NCBI RefSeq assembly: GCF_014191355.1
Contig: NZ_JACHWM010000004.1
Span: 62,001-126,000, forward strand
Direction of reading: 5' to 3'
DNA length: 64,000 nucleotides
DNA from: Methylobacterium sp. R2-1
GTDB taxonomy: Bacteria; Pseudomonadota; Alphaproteobacteria; Rhizobiales; Beijerinckiaceae
Position 1 is the stretch's first letter; each line of letters begins with the position of its first letter. Shown here piece by piece: positions 54,080 to 63,104 of the stretch. The translations under genes and the position numbers were made by a program. The notes under the pieces are model-generated. The model was not told the origin of the DNA, made no database searches, and worked only from the letters and a program-made list of their open reading frames with translations.

Positions 54080-55855
54080 TCAGACCAGCATCTTGCCCTC
54101 GGCCGAGATGACGTCGCCGAGCTCCACCCCGGTCTCACCGAGATAGTCGGACAGCAGCATCTCGTTGTGCGCCTTGCCCGACGGGATCATCGGGAAGCAG
54201 TTCTCGGTCTTGTCGACGACGCAATCGAAGATCACCGGCCCGTCATAGGCCAGCATCTCCTGGATCGCCGCGTCGAGCTCGCCGGGCTTCTCGCAGCGGA
54301 TGCCCTTGGCGCCGTAGGCCTCGGCCAGCTTCACGAAGTCGGGCAGGCTCTCCGAGTAGCTCTGCGAGTAGCGCGAGCCGTGCAGCAGCTCCTGCCACTG
54401 GCGCACCATGCCCATGTACTCGTTGTTCAGGATGAAGATCTTGACCGGCAGCCGGTACTGAACCGCCGTCGAGAGCTCCTGCATGTTCATCAGGATCGAG
54501 GCTTCGCCCGCGATGTCGATGACGAGCCCGTCCGGGTTGGCGAGCTGCGTGCCGATCGCCGCCGGCAAGCCGTAGCCCATGGTGCCGAGGCCGCCCGATG
54601 TCATCCAGCGGTTCGGCTCATCGAACTTGAAGTACTGCGCCGCCCACATCTGATGCTGGCCGACCTCCGTGGTGACGAAGGTCTTGCGGTCCTTGCACGC
54701 CTCGTAGAGCCGCTGCACGGCGTATTGCGGCTTGATGATCGTGCCCGAGGGCCAGTAGGCGAGGCAGTCGCGCGACTTCCAGCGGCTGATCTTGTTGAAC
54801 CAGTCCTCCATCCGCGCCTTGTCGGGCTGCTTCGGCAGGGCGCGCCACTGGGCGAGCATCTCCTCCAGCACCGCGGCGCAATCGCCGAGGATGCCGACAT
54901 CGACCTTCACGACCTTGTTGATCGAAGAGGCGTCGACATCGACGTGGATCTTCTTGGAGTACGGCGAGAAGGCATCGAGGCGACCGGTGATGCGGTCGTC
55001 GAAGCGCGCACCGATGTTGATCATCACGTCGCAGTCGTGCATCGCGAGGTTGGCCTCGTAGGTGCCGTGCATGCCCAGCATCCCGAGGAACTTGTCGTCG
55101 GAAGCCGGGAAGGCACCGAGACCCATCAGCGTCGAAGTGACGGGGAAGCCCGTCTCGGCGACCAGCTCGCGCAGCAGGCGGGACGCTTCCGGCCCCGAAT
55201 TGATGACGCCGCCGCCGGTGTAGAAGATCGGCCGACGCGCGCCTGCCATCAGTTCGACGGCCGCCCGGATCTTATCCGAGTCGCCCTTGACCGGCGGGTT
55301 GTAGGTCTTGTGCCCGTTGTGCGTCGGACGGTTGTAGACGCCGGTCGCGAACTGGATGTCCTTCGGCAGGTCGATGACGACCGGGCCGGGGCGGCCATGG
55401 CTCGCGACGTAGAACGCCTCGTGCAGGATGCGCGGCAGATCCTCGATCGATTTCACGAGGTAGTTGTGCTTCGTGCAGTGCCGAGTGATGCCGACCGTAT
55501 CGCATTCCTGGAACGCGTCGGAGCCGATCAGATGCGTCGGGACCTGGCCCGTGACAGCAACGAGCGGGATCGAATCCAGCATCGCGTCGGTCAGGCCGGT
55601 GACAATGTTGGTCGCGCCCGGGCCTGAGGTGACGAGGACGACGCCGACCTTGCCGGAGGAGCGGGCATATCCTTCCGCGGCGTGGACCGCACCCTGCTCA
55701 TGTCGCACGAGCACGTGCTTGATCGTGGTCTCGTCGAATAGCGCGTCGTAGATCGGCAGCACGGCGCCGCCTGGATAGCCGAACAGGGTATCCACGCCCT
55801 GATCCTGGAACGCCCGGATGACCATTTGGGCCCCGGTCATGACCTCGCCGCTCAT
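54080..55855 (-). CDS. ilvB: Acetolactate synthase large (catalytic) subunit
   Basis: 591 residues from the ATG at 55855, with GGAGG 5 nt upstream; frames reaching 55948 would pass through the attenuator. Thiamine-diphosphate enzyme of the Val/Leu/Ile pathway. It shows the Glu-containing [20 protein letters not shown], the FAD region [13 protein letters not shown], and the diphosphate loop [15 protein letters not shown] with [11 protein letters not shown]. The usual metal motif is GDGS-x-N; here it reads GEAS, with Glu in place of Asp, as seen in some biosynthetic enzymes. A leader peptide with attenuator precedes the gene. Confidence 0.95.
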   Translation of the reverse strand: MSGEVMTGAQMVIRAFQDQGVDTLFGYPGGAVLPIYDALFDETTIKHVLVRHEQGAVHAAEGYARSSGKVGVVLVTSGPGATNIVTGLTDAMLDSIPLVAVTGQVPTHLIGSDAFQECDTVGITRHCTKHNYLVKSIEDLPRILHEAFYVASHGRPGPVVIDLPKDIQFATGVYNRPTHNGHKTYNPPVKGDSDKIRAAVELMAGARRPIFYTGGGVINSGPEASRLLRELVAETGFPVTSTLMGLGAFPASDDKFLGMLGMHGTYEANLAMHDCDVMINIGARFDDRITGRLDAFSPYSKKIHVDVDASSINKVVKVDVGILGDCAAVLEEMLAQWRALPKQPDKARMEDWFNKISRWKSRDCLAYWPSGTIIKPQYAVQRLYEACKDRKTFVTTEVGQHQMWAAQYFKFDEPNRWMTSGGLGTMGYGLPAAIGTQLANPDGLVIDIAGEASILMNMQELSTAVQYRLPVKIFILNNEYMGMVRQWQELLHGSRYSQSYSESLPDFVKLAEAYGAKGIRCEKPGELDAAIQEMLAYDGPVIFDCVVDKTENCFPMIPSGKAHNEMLLSDYLGETGVELGDVISAEGKMLV

Positions 55856-55921
55856 CGACTCCTCCATCAATCCGTTCTTCGTGTTCCGATCCGCATGCCG
55901 GCCCGCTGGATTTCGCGCAAT

Positions 55922-55944
55922 AAAAAAGGGCCCCGAGGGACCCT
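55922..55944 (-). terminator. Attenuator terminator in the ilvB leader
   Basis: On the minus strand AGGGTCC-CTCG-GGGCCCT folds into a 7-bp hairpin (one U-G) and is followed by TTTTTT-A. It lies between the leader peptide and ilvB and would end transcription early when formed. Confidence 0.85.
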
Positions 55945-55969
55945 GCATGCGCCACCGACCGGGCCTGTC

Positions 55970-55987
55970 GGGCTTGATCTCAAGCCC
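55970..55987 (-). promoter_or_regulatory. Pause hairpin in the ilvB leader
   Basis: On the minus strand GGGCTTG-AGAT-CAAGCCC forms a perfect 7-bp stem. It overlaps the stop codon of the leader peptide, which is typical of the 1:2 pause structure in amino-acid attenuators. The second arm region leads into GGCCC (55965-55961), which can pair with GGGTC of the terminator's first arm and so act as antiterminator. Confidence 0.7.
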
Positions 55988-56030
55988 GCCCCGTCCGTGG
56001 CGCTTCCACTACGATAAGAACCGTGCGCAT
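55980..56030 (-). CDS. ilvL: ilv operon leader peptide (branched-chain attenuator)
   Basis: A 16-residue frame, ATG CGC ACG GTT CTT ATC GTA GTG GAA..., product [16 protein letters not shown]. It has five consecutive branched-chain codons (Val-Leu-Ile-Val-Val). A GAGGAGG stretch lies about 20 nt upstream. It is followed by a pause hairpin over its stop codon, a possible antiterminator and a U-tailed terminator, then ilvB 125 bp on. This arrangement fits ribosome-controlled attenuation: low charged Val/Leu/Ile tRNA would stall the ribosome on this run and prevent the terminator. I assign the symbol by analogy. Confidence 0.85.
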   Translation of the reverse strand: MRTVLIVVEAPRTGRA

Positions 56031-56188
56031 CGTCGATCCGTTCGCCGCCTCCTCGCCGCCCTTGGGCGAGTGACTCTCAGCAAGTAAGGGGCGCGGATTA
56101 AGCGATGCGCACCCTTCCGTCAATCCGCGTCACCCGTATTTGCGGCGGCGAAGCTCGCTTTTGAACCTGGATCCGCCGCGCTCTGGCA

Positions 56189-56355
56189 TCATGCCACCCG
56201 CACCGTGCCCAGGAAGCGGGCCACCTCGGCGCTGAGATGCTCCGATTGCCGCGACAGCACGGAGGCCGAGGCGAGCACCTGGGCAGCTGCCCCGGTCTCT
56301 TCGGATGCCCGCGCCGCACCGGCGATGGTCGAGGTCACGGCGCCGGTGCCGCCTC
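56189..56355 (-). pseudogene. Remnant of methyl-accepting chemotaxis protein, C-terminal end
   Basis: The minus-strand frame gives VTSTIAGAARASEETGAAA, then QVLASASVLSRQSEHLSAE and VARFLGTVRVA before a TGA at 56191-56189. This is the typical end of a chemotaxis receptor signalling domain (the EETGAAA then LSRQSEHL pattern of Rhizobiales MCPs). A stop (TGA) lies just upstream of GGTGA, and there is no start codon or the remaining hundreds of residues. It is therefore a leftover of about 55 codons. The junction near 56355 is followed by A/T-rich bases. Confidence 0.75.
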
Positions 56356-56440
56356 ACAACACAAAATGAACATACGCTAATGAATTTATATTCCTCGCGT
56401 CTCGCCGACGACGGGATAATGCAAGGAAAGAATTCTCTTC

Positions 56441-57937
56441 TCAGGTTCCGCAGAAGGTACGATAGCCGCGTCCGCCGCCTTCCGGAGCCTCCGCGAACCG
56501 CGCGAAGCCGGGCTGGGCGTCGTAGGGGCGGGCAAGGACGGCCAGCAGCGTTTCGAATGGCGCGAAATCCTGTCGCTCGACCGCGGCCTCGATCATCGCC
56601 TCAACCTGATGGTTGCGCGGAATGAAGGCGGGGTTGGCCGTCCGCATCAACCGCCGCCGTGCCGCGGCGTCGCCCGGCTCTTCGGCAAGCCTCCGATGCC
56701 AGCGCTCGGCCCAGCGGTCATAGGCGGTCGGATCGATGAAGAGGCTCCGCACGGCCTCGACGGCTGCCGGCTCGGGATCGCTCGCGGCGTCCGGCACGGC
56801 CTCACCGAGGCGCCGGAAAGTGAGGGTGAAGTCGGCCTCGTTCTCGGACATGGCCTTCAGGAGGTCCCCGGCGAGAGCGGTATCGCCGTCCCGCGTCGTG
56901 GCGAGCCCGAGCTTCCGGTTCAGTCCGCCGTGATAGGCGGCCTCGAATAGTCCGGCGAACCCTGACAGCGCACCCTCGGCTTCACCGACGGCCCGCGTCT
57001 CGTCGTCCGACAGGAGCGGCAACAGGGCTTCCGCGAGCCGGGTGAGGTTCCACAGGGCGATGCGCGGCTGGTTGCCGTAGGCGTAGCGCCCATGACGGTC
57101 GATGGAGCTGAAGGCGGTCGCCGGATCGTAGGCGTCGAGGAAGGCGCAGGGACCGTAATCGATGGTCTCGCCGGCAATCGACATGTTGTCGGTGTTCATC
57201 ACGCCGTGGATGAAGCCGACGGTGAGCCAGCGGGCGACCAGTTCGGCTTGGCGGCGGATCACGCCTTCGAGCAAGGCACGGTAGGGGTTTTCGGCCTCGG
57301 CCGCCGCCGGATCGTGGCGTGCGATGGCGTGGTCCGCGAGCGCACGCAGGCCTTCGACGTCGCCGCGGGCAGCGAAGAACTGGAACGAGCCCACCCGGAT
57401 ATGGCTCGATGCGACCCGGGTCAGGACGGCGCCGGGCAGCACCGTCTCACGGATGACCTGCTCCCCCGTTGTGACGGCGGCGAGCGCACGGGTGGTCGGG
57501 ATGCCGAGTGCGTGCATGGCCTCGCTGACGAGGTACTCGCGCAGCACCGGCCCGAGGGCGGCGCGTCCGTCGCCACGCCGGGAAAACGGCGTTGGACCCG
57601 ACCCTTTGAGTTGAACATCGCGGCGGAGCCCGTGGCGATCGACGACTTCGCCGAGCAGGATAGCCCGCCCGTCACCGAGCTGCGGTACGAACTGTCCGAA
57701 CTGGTGCCCGGCATAGGCAGCAGCGAGCGGCTCCGCTCCCTCCGGAACGCGCTGCCCGGCCAGGGCTCCGACACCTTCGGGGGTCTCGAGCCGTTCGGGA
57801 TCAAGGCCCAGTTCGACGGCGAGCGCACGGTTCAGCCGCACCAGTCTCGGCGCCTCGACCGGCGTAGGCGCAACCTTCGCAAAGAAGCGGCCGGGCAGGC
57901 GCGCGTAGCTGTTGTCGAAAGGAAAGAGGGCAGTCAT
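56441..57937 (-). CDS. selO: Protein adenylyltransferase SelO (YdiU/UPF0061 family)
   Basis: 498 residues, the normal size. Clear family segments: [58 protein letters not shown], and the pseudokinase core with [24 protein letters not shown]. SelO attaches AMP to proteins, including redox enzymes, under oxidative stress. A Cys three residues from the end (TFCGT) matches the position of the Sec/Cys in the family. It lies alone with its own promoter region. Confidence 0.95.
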   Translation of the reverse strand: MTALFPFDNSYARLPGRFFAKVAPTPVEAPRLVRLNRALAVELGLDPERLETPEGVGALAGQRVPEGAEPLAAAYAGHQFGQFVPQLGDGRAILLGEVVDRHGLRRDVQLKGSGPTPFSRRGDGRAALGPVLREYLVSEAMHALGIPTTRALAAVTTGEQVIRETVLPGAVLTRVASSHIRVGSFQFFAARGDVEGLRALADHAIARHDPAAAEAENPYRALLEGVIRRQAELVARWLTVGFIHGVMNTDNMSIAGETIDYGPCAFLDAYDPATAFSSIDRHGRYAYGNQPRIALWNLTRLAEALLPLLSDDETRAVGEAEGALSGFAGLFEAAYHGGLNRKLGLATTRDGDTALAGDLLKAMSENEADFTLTFRRLGEAVPDAASDPEPAAVEAVRSLFIDPTAYDRWAERWHRRLAEEPGDAAARRRLMRTANPAFIPRNHQVEAMIEAAVERQDFAPFETLLAVLARPYDAQPGFARFAEAPEGGGRGYRTFCGT

Positions 57938-58300
57938 GGGCGGTACCGGCGCGGAAGGACTCGAAACAGTTCAGAGGGAACTGTGGGGACGGGTGCAAGG
58001 TCCACGCCCGTCGTTTCGCGGCGTCCCCATGGAGACGCGAGCGCCGCAAATGCATCCGGCACGACCGGGCTGGCGGAAACGCCTGCCTTCAAGAGGCTGA
58101 GGGAAGAAGCATGGGCCGCCCCCGTTCGTCAGTCCGGCGGAGGCGATGCGGATCTTACCGACGGTGTTCCGTCCGGAATACCGGGCAGGTGCACGATCGA
58201 TGAGGGCTTCGTCCAAGAGGAAAGAGCCTGGACTTTTCGGTCAGCCGGCATCGGTTCTTCGGAAATCGTGTCGGCCGACCTAAAACGCCGGGACGGGGGC
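57938..58300. other. Gap upstream of selO
   Basis: 363 bp. Overlapping frames in all directions lack domains and starts. It should hold the selO promoter; I see no terminator or repeat in it. Confidence 0.4.
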
Positions 58301-58468
58301 TCAGCCGCTCCCTGCCTTGTTCGAGGGCCGCACCCTATCCTCGGTCGGCGGAGGCGGGGAATGCGGGCCGGGCTGAGGATCGGATCGCGGCCGCTCCATC
58401 CCGGAGATCGGGCCTTGCGCAGGGGGCTTGGGGCGATCTTCGGAAATGGGAAGCTTCCTTTCGACCAT
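58301..58468 (-). CDS. Small proline-rich hypothetical protein
   Basis: 55 residues from the ATG at 58468, starting 2 bp after the stop of the ferritin-like gene. It opens MVERKLPISEDRPKPPAQG and is rich in Pro, Ser and Arg (HSPPPPTEDRVRP). It has a plausible AAGG upstream. It resembles a disordered small partner, but nothing more can be said. Confidence 0.45.
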   Translation of the reverse strand: MVERKLPISEDRPKPPAQGPISGMERPRSDPQPGPHSPPPPTEDRVRPSNKAGSG

Positions 58469-58470
58469 GA

Positions 58471-58974
58471 TCAAGCCGCCTTCTGGTTCACCCGGCTCTC
58501 GGCCAGCGCCGTGAGCTTCTGGTCGGTCGCCTTTTCCTCGTCGAGCGTCTGCTGGAGCAGGGCGGCGCAGTCGTCCCGGCCAAGTCGTTTGGCCCAAGCG
58601 ACAAGGGTGCCGTAGCGGGCGATCTCGTAATGCTCGACGGCCTGCGCCGCCGCGAGCAGAGCCGCATCGAGCACCTCCTTATCGGCGACTTCGCCTGCCG
58701 TCTCGTTGGCCTCCTTAATGATGCCGTCGATGGCCGGACAATTGACCGCTTTCGGCTTGTGACCATGCATCTCAAACACCTGCTCCAGGCGCTTGATCTG
58801 CCCTTCCGTCTCACGCAGATGCGTCTCGAAGCCCTGGCGCAGCAGCGCGTTCGTCGCTTTCCCGATCATCGTCGGTAGAGCCTTGGTGATCTGGTTCTCG
58901 GCGTAATAGACGTCCTGCAACGTGTGCACGAAGAGGTCGTCCAACGACTTGATGTCCTTCGTGAACAGACCCAT
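58471..58974 (-). CDS. Ferritin-like protein of the YciF/DUF892 family
   Basis: 167 residues forming a four-helix bundle. Family markers are LDDLFVHTLQDVYYAENQI near the N-terminus (Glu and Tyr region of the di-metal site), ETEGQIKRLEQVFEMHG (Glu, His) and QAVEHYEIARYGTLVAWA (Glu-His-Tyr-Glu). These proteins are usually induced by stress and bind two metal ions, with unclear role. A candidate EcfG-like promoter (GGAAC with 17 bp to GCTT) lies upstream, but the -10 match is weak. A strong AGGAGG precedes the ATG at 58974. Confidence 0.92.
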   Translation of the reverse strand: MGLFTKDIKSLDDLFVHTLQDVYYAENQITKALPTMIGKATNALLRQGFETHLRETEGQIKRLEQVFEMHGHKPKAVNCPAIDGIIKEANETAGEVADKEVLDAALLAAAQAVEHYEIARYGTLVAWAKRLGRDDCAALLQQTLDEEKATDQKLTALAESRVNQKAA

Positions 58975-59303
58975 GGCGTCCTCCTGTCACGGTTCTGGCG
59001 CTGTACGACAACAGCGCCCATGACAAGAGAAGCCGGGCCGCACGGTGCCGGTTCCGCGTGACCGACCGCGACGCCGAGCGCGTCCTCGAAACCTCGCCTC
59101 ACCTTTTCAAGCACTCGATTGTATTGGATGTCGCGACGCTCACCATCGAGAGGATGATGTTCAGCCCGGCGCCTCTCGCGCTGAAGGACCTTCTATCCGA
59201 CTGCCGGCAACTCCGTTACGAGAGCCGGGCGCATGGCGCCCGGCAAGGACCTGATGAGGCATGCAGAACCGTGCCGAAAGGGCCACGAAGGCCGGGCGAG
59301 GCA
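58975..59303. other. Divergent gap between yciF-like gene and MFS gene
   Basis: 329 bp of regulatory space for two divergent genes. On the minus strand a GGAAC occurs about 70 bp before the ferritin-like gene with a poor EcfG -10. The plus-strand frame continues to 59058, but this part has no membrane segments and looks like non-coding sequence. Confidence 0.4.
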
Positions 59304-60608
59304 ATGGGGCGGGACCACGGAATGGCGGATGCGCTCACGCGCAAGGTGGCGCGGCGCCTGCTGCCCTTCCTGATGCTGTGCTACTTCTTCGCCTATCTCG
59401 ACCGGGTGAATGTCGGCTTCGCCGCTCTCACCATGAACAGGGATATCGGCCTGTCGGCTACGGCCTACGGGTTCGGAGCGGGTCTGTTCTTCCTCGGCTA
59501 CGTCGCCTTCGAAGTTCCGAGCAACCTCATTCTGGAACGAGTCGGAGCGCGGATCTGGATCGCACGGATCATGGTGACATGGTCGCTGATCTCCGCCTCG
59601 ACCGCCTTCGTGACGGGCGAATGGTCGTTCTACCTCGTCCGCGTCCTCCTTGGGCTTGCCGAGGCCGGCTTCTTCCCCGGCATCATCCTCTATCTGACCT
59701 ACTGGTTTCCGGCCGCGCAACGCGCGGGCATCGTCGGCACCTTCATGATGGCGGTGCCGCTCTCGGCTGCCATCGGCGCGCCGCTATCCGCCCTCGTCAT
59801 GAGCGTCACCGACGGCTGGCTCGGCCTCGCAGGATGGCAGTGGCTCTACCTCCTCGAGGCCGCGCCCTGCTTGGCTCTCGGTCTCGCAACCCTGTTCGTG
59901 CTGACCGACCGTCCCGAGTGCGCCACCTGGCTGACCGACCAGGAACGGGCGAGCCTGGTTGCTCGGATGGCCGACGATCATCGTCTACGGCCGGACCGGA
60001 CAGCGCATCTCGGCAGCGCTCTCCTCGATCCGCGGGTGCTCGGCCTCGGACTCGTCTATTTCGGGCTCAGCACGGGCCTCTACGCGGTTGGCCTATGGTT
60101 GCCGCAGATCGTGAGCAGCTTCGGCTTCACGACGACGGCGACGGGGTTCGTGACCGCCGTCCCGTACATCGTTTCGGCGGCGGGGATGGTCGCCTGGACG
60201 CGGCGCTCCGATCGCACGGGAGAGCGCGTCCGTCACGTCGCGATTCCGACCGTGGCCGCCGGCCTCGCGCTCTTCGCCGCGAGCCAAGTTGGCACGCTGC
60301 CCCTCACCATCGTCGCGCTGAGCGCAGCTGCGCTGGGCGTGTTTGCGGCACTGCCGACCTTCTGGACCCTGCCTACGCGGCTGCTCACCGGAACCGCAGC
60401 CGCGGGCGGTATCGCGCTGATCAATGCGCTCGGCAGTCTCGGCGGCTTCGCCGGACCGGCACTCATGGGCTGGATCCGCGACACGACCGGGCGCTTCGAC
60501 GACGGATTGGCCGCGGTCGCCGTCGTCTTGATCCTCGCCGGATTCTCGGTTCTACGGCTCGACCGCGACTCGAACCGGAACACGGCTCCGACCCGAGATC
60601 CCGGATAA
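59304..60608 (+). CDS. MFS transporter, anion:cation symporter (ACS) type
   Basis: 434 residues from the ATG at 59304; one at 59322 is possible. Twelve membrane helices are expected. The start KVARRLLPFLMLCYFFAYLDRVN is typical of the ACS/phthalate permease group, with AALTMNRDIGLSATAYGFGAGLFFLGY following, and GLAEAGFFPGIILYLTYWFP as the family signature of the helix 4-5 region. Such proteins take up organic acids with protons. No catabolic genes lie next to it, so the substrate is unknown. Confidence 0.9.
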   Translation: MGRDHGMADALTRKVARRLLPFLMLCYFFAYLDRVNVGFAALTMNRDIGLSATAYGFGAGLFFLGYVAFEVPSNLILERVGARIWIARIMVTWSLISASTAFVTGEWSFYLVRVLLGLAEAGFFPGIILYLTYWFPAAQRAGIVGTFMMAVPLSAAIGAPLSALVMSVTDGWLGLAGWQWLYLLEAAPCLALGLATLFVLTDRPECATWLTDQERASLVARMADDHRLRPDRTAHLGSALLDPRVLGLGLVYFGLSTGLYAVGLWLPQIVSSFGFTTTATGFVTAVPYIVSAAGMVAWTRRSDRTGERVRHVAIPTVAAGLALFAASQVGTLPLTIVALSAAALGVFAALPTFWTLPTRLLTGTAAAGGIALINALGSLGGFAGPALMGWIRDTTGRFDDGLAAVAVVLILAGFSVLRLDRDSNRNTAPTRDPG

Positions 60609-60717
60609 GCCAGAGGTCCAAAACGCGAGAGGGCCGCGATCCGATCGACCCGCCCCGAGGCGAGGCCTTCAGCCGAACGCGACCGGTTCCGGACGAGGAG
60701 CGAACGCGGCCGTGCTC

Positions 60718-61098
60718 TCAATGTGTCGAGGGCGATCGCGAAGCACGGGATGGAGGAAGGACCGAGGATACGATCATCGGGTTGGAAGAACGATGCACGC
60801 GCACCTGGCGTTGGAGCACGGCGTGGACATTGGCGGGTCTCGCGGCGAGCGGTGCATCAGGCTCGTTGCCTTCGGCTGCACTCCCGGCCTCCGCGGACGC
60901 TACCACACCCAATCTGAGATTCGGCTCATGCTTGCGGCGCGGGCGCGGCGTCAACCTGGAAACTCCGAAGAGGACGAGCCCCAGGCATCCCCAACTCAGC
61001 GATGCAACTGAGGGCGGATTGGCGAACATCATCACCAACAAGCCGCACAGAGCGGCGGCCACACCGATCAGGCGGAATTCGGAGTCAGGCAGTCTCAT
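60718..61098 (-). CDS. Small hypothetical membrane protein
   Basis: 126 residues. Residues ~8-28 and ~32-50 form two hydrophobic stretches (LIGVAAALCGLLVMMFA, SWGCLGLVLFGVSRL), followed by a basic RPRRK stop. The rest is polar and low in complexity. CGAGG lies close to the ATG. The first half is credible and the second may be coincidental. No family assigned. Confidence 0.45.
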   Translation of the reverse strand: MRLPDSEFRLIGVAAALCGLLVMMFANPPSVASLSWGCLGLVLFGVSRLTPRPRRKHEPNLRLGVVASAEAGSAAEGNEPDAPLAARPANVHAVLQRQVRVHRSSNPMIVSSVLPPSRASRSPSTH

Positions 61099-61300
61099 AG
61101 CCTCGTTCTACGGAGCCCTGCTTGCCAGCCCGTGCACGTGATCCATCGGATTTGAGAAATCAGTTGAGGCGAGCCCGATGCGAACAACCAGGGCGAGCGT
61201 CACCGGCAGGGGGTGGAGCCGCTCCTAGATGCGACGAACTCTCCATCGGTTAAGCCGGAGTAGATGGTGGCGTTGCGGGAGCGATCCGAACGGCGAGAGA

Positions 61301-61840
61301 TCACAAATTAGTCAGGATCGGAAAGGGAATTTTGACGATAGAAGAGCCGGTTACGTGCACTACGGACCACTTGCCGGGTCCGGTATCTGCGATACTGAAG
61401 TTCTCAACGAGCAGCTTGGCGACGAAGCCATTCCGGGTCGTAGTGTCGATGTGGATGCCGTCGCCACCGAACCGTTTCGAACCGAGCTTGCCGATGGAGA
61501 AGTCTCGCTGGACCGCGCCACGAATCCCGCCGGAATCGGCTAAAGGTTTGACCTGGATGACAGCACGATCGCCGGCTGCTGCGCACGGCTCGATGCGGGA
61601 TCCACGTGACGCTCCGGCGATCTCCACGAGGCTGGTGATGCGAAGAAGGGCTTCCGCTTCGTCGAGGGGATCCGGACTGACCGCGATGACGCCGGGCGGC
61701 AAGCGAAGACGAGCGCCGCGAATCTGCGCGAACCGCAGAGCTTTCCGCAGAGCGGGACCATCATCGATGCCGTCATCGGCCACGACGCCGGAATTCACAG
61801 CATAGATCTCGTTCGACAGCAGATCCTTCAGCGCGCGCAT
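61301..61840 (-). CDS. Beta-helix (pectate-lyase-like) protein, probably truncated
   Basis: 179 residues from the ATG at 61840. The start is that of a right-handed beta-helix domain: LKDLLSNEIYAVNSGVVADDG, then IDDGPALRKALRFAQIRGA, and RLRLPPGVIAVS, as in pectate-lyase-3 and phage tail-spike entry domains. Later parts have alternating strands (GDGIHIDTTTRNGFVAKLL, VENFSIAD). Normal members run to 400 or more residues with the helix completed; this one ends at FPILTNL in the middle, so I think it is truncated. Confidence 0.6.
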   Translation of the reverse strand: MRALKDLLSNEIYAVNSGVVADDGIDDGPALRKALRFAQIRGARLRLPPGVIAVSPDPLDEAEALLRITSLVEIAGASRGSRIEPCAAAGDRAVIQVKPLADSGGIRGAVQRDFSIGKLGSKRFGGDGIHIDTTTRNGFVAKLLVENFSIADTGPGKWSVVHVTGSSIVKIPFPILTNL

Positions 61841-62382
61841 GGCTCCGCCGGCCGATGGTGCAACACGCATGGCCGATGCGTCACCGGCCGAGCCGGAGCC
61901 GAGGATGTCACCAGTTGGGCGCTGTGCGCTGGAGCGAGACGAACCGGGTGCATGGTATCGGAATCGATGGCGCCTCTGCGGCGGCCGCGGGGCAGAGCTC
62001 AGCCGCCGCCTCGATCGGTAACATCATGAGCAACGTTTTGTTGGCGTCGAGAACGGCACGAAGTCCGGCCCCGAGGAGTGCACATGAGTTGCATCCGTTG
62101 CAGGCGGAAATAGGAGCTTTTGAGACGCTCCGATCACACGACGTCTCAGTGCTACACCCTGTGAGTGGCCGTGACCGACCGCCGTTCCATGAGATCGATG
62201 GTAGCCAGAGGTGAAATGATGAAGCACGAGCCGGAACTGACCAGATTGTCGCGGATATGGCATCTCCGACGATCCGCTTGCGTTAACGTGCGGATGCCGG
62301 TGAGAACGTGATGAGCCAACATCCACTTGTAGTCGCGACCATCGGCACGCCGCGGCAGGCAGCAGGAGAAAGGGCGAGCTAG
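61841..62382. other. Gap with possible gene remnants
   Basis: 542 bp with no gene that I can support. A plus-strand frame from 61855 carries NRVHGIGIDGASAAAAG and GNIMSNVLL, which look like beta-helix turns and may be a remnant of such a gene, here in the opposite direction to the truncated one. No start or domain is certain. Confidence 0.35.
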
Positions 62383-62844
62383 ATGCATGGACGACCGCCC
62401 GCAACTGCGTCCGAGTCGTTCCGCACGGCGCTGGCGACGCGCCTATCCCGGGAGATGACGGAGGCCGAGCGACAGGGGTTCGGGACATCCACCGTCTGGC
62501 TCACTCGCGAGGAAACCGATTTGATCTGTGCGGCTCTGAGGACGGCCTCCAGTGAGGATGCATCCCGTCTCGACTTCCTCGACCGGTGCGTGGCCGCGAT
62601 GTCCGCTCGAGATAGATCCGTTCGGAGTTGGCGCATGACCATCAACCCGGAGGGCTTGACGCTCTGCGCAGTGTCAGAGGCGCACTGGCGTGTCACGGGT
62701 TCCCATGAACACGCCTCCTGCCGAGAAGCTATCGACGAGAGAATGGCCGAGTTGGAGTCGGCGCGAGCCCTCACCAGCGAGCACCAGAATACAGACAACA
62801 AATGCTCAGCTATCCAAACTGAATTGACAAAATCGTCGGCATAG
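62383..62844 (+). CDS. Hypothetical protein
   Basis: 153 residues. AGGAGAAAGGG lies upstream and the ATG is at 62383. The composition is normal for a soluble, helical protein (SRLDFLDRCVAAMSARD, EAIDERMAELESARAL), but I recognise no domain. It stands between a gap and an A/T-rich stretch. The chance that it is real is fair. Confidence 0.55.
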   Translation: MHGRPPATASESFRTALATRLSREMTEAERQGFGTSTVWLTREETDLICAALRTASSEDASRLDFLDRCVAAMSARDRSVRSWRMTINPEGLTLCAVSEAHWRVTGSHEHASCREAIDERMAELESARALTSEHQNTDNKCSAIQTELTKSSA

Positions 62845-63104
62845 AAGGCATTTACTTCACAAGATACTCGTCACAGACTTATATTTAGCGCTAAATTATG
62901 AAATTATCACAAAGATCCGGCAAAAAATCAGAAATAGATCCGAATATTTTTCTTATACACGAGCAGTAATCAAGAGCTGATTGGCGCAGAATTACTCGAA
63001 ACGTGGTTGCCATTGTGGCCTTTACACATGGCGATATAATAATTTGGCTAACGAGTCACCCGACTAAGTCAGGCACTTCGGTAGAATGTCGCTAACCGCT
63101 CTTT
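62845..63104. other. AT-rich spacer next to an IS remnant
   Basis: A/T-rich stretch with a 14-bp palindrome ATTTAGCGCTAAAT at 62884-62897. No gene is seen. Base use unlike the neighbours suggests foreign DNA around the IS fragment. Confidence 0.5.

Noticed and set aside
57971..58216. 81-codon minus-strand frame upstream of selO
   Set aside because: No ribosome binding site or domain; composition fits random high-GC sequence.
59000..59060. EcfG-type promoter for the ferritin-like gene
   Set aside because: The GGAAC is present on the minus strand, but 17 bp on the -10 is GCTT rather than CGTT; too weak to list as a site.
61855..62214. 119-codon plus-strand frame
   Set aside because: No domain over most of its length. 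The beta-helix-like words are too weak for a gene call and are mentioned only as a possible remnant.
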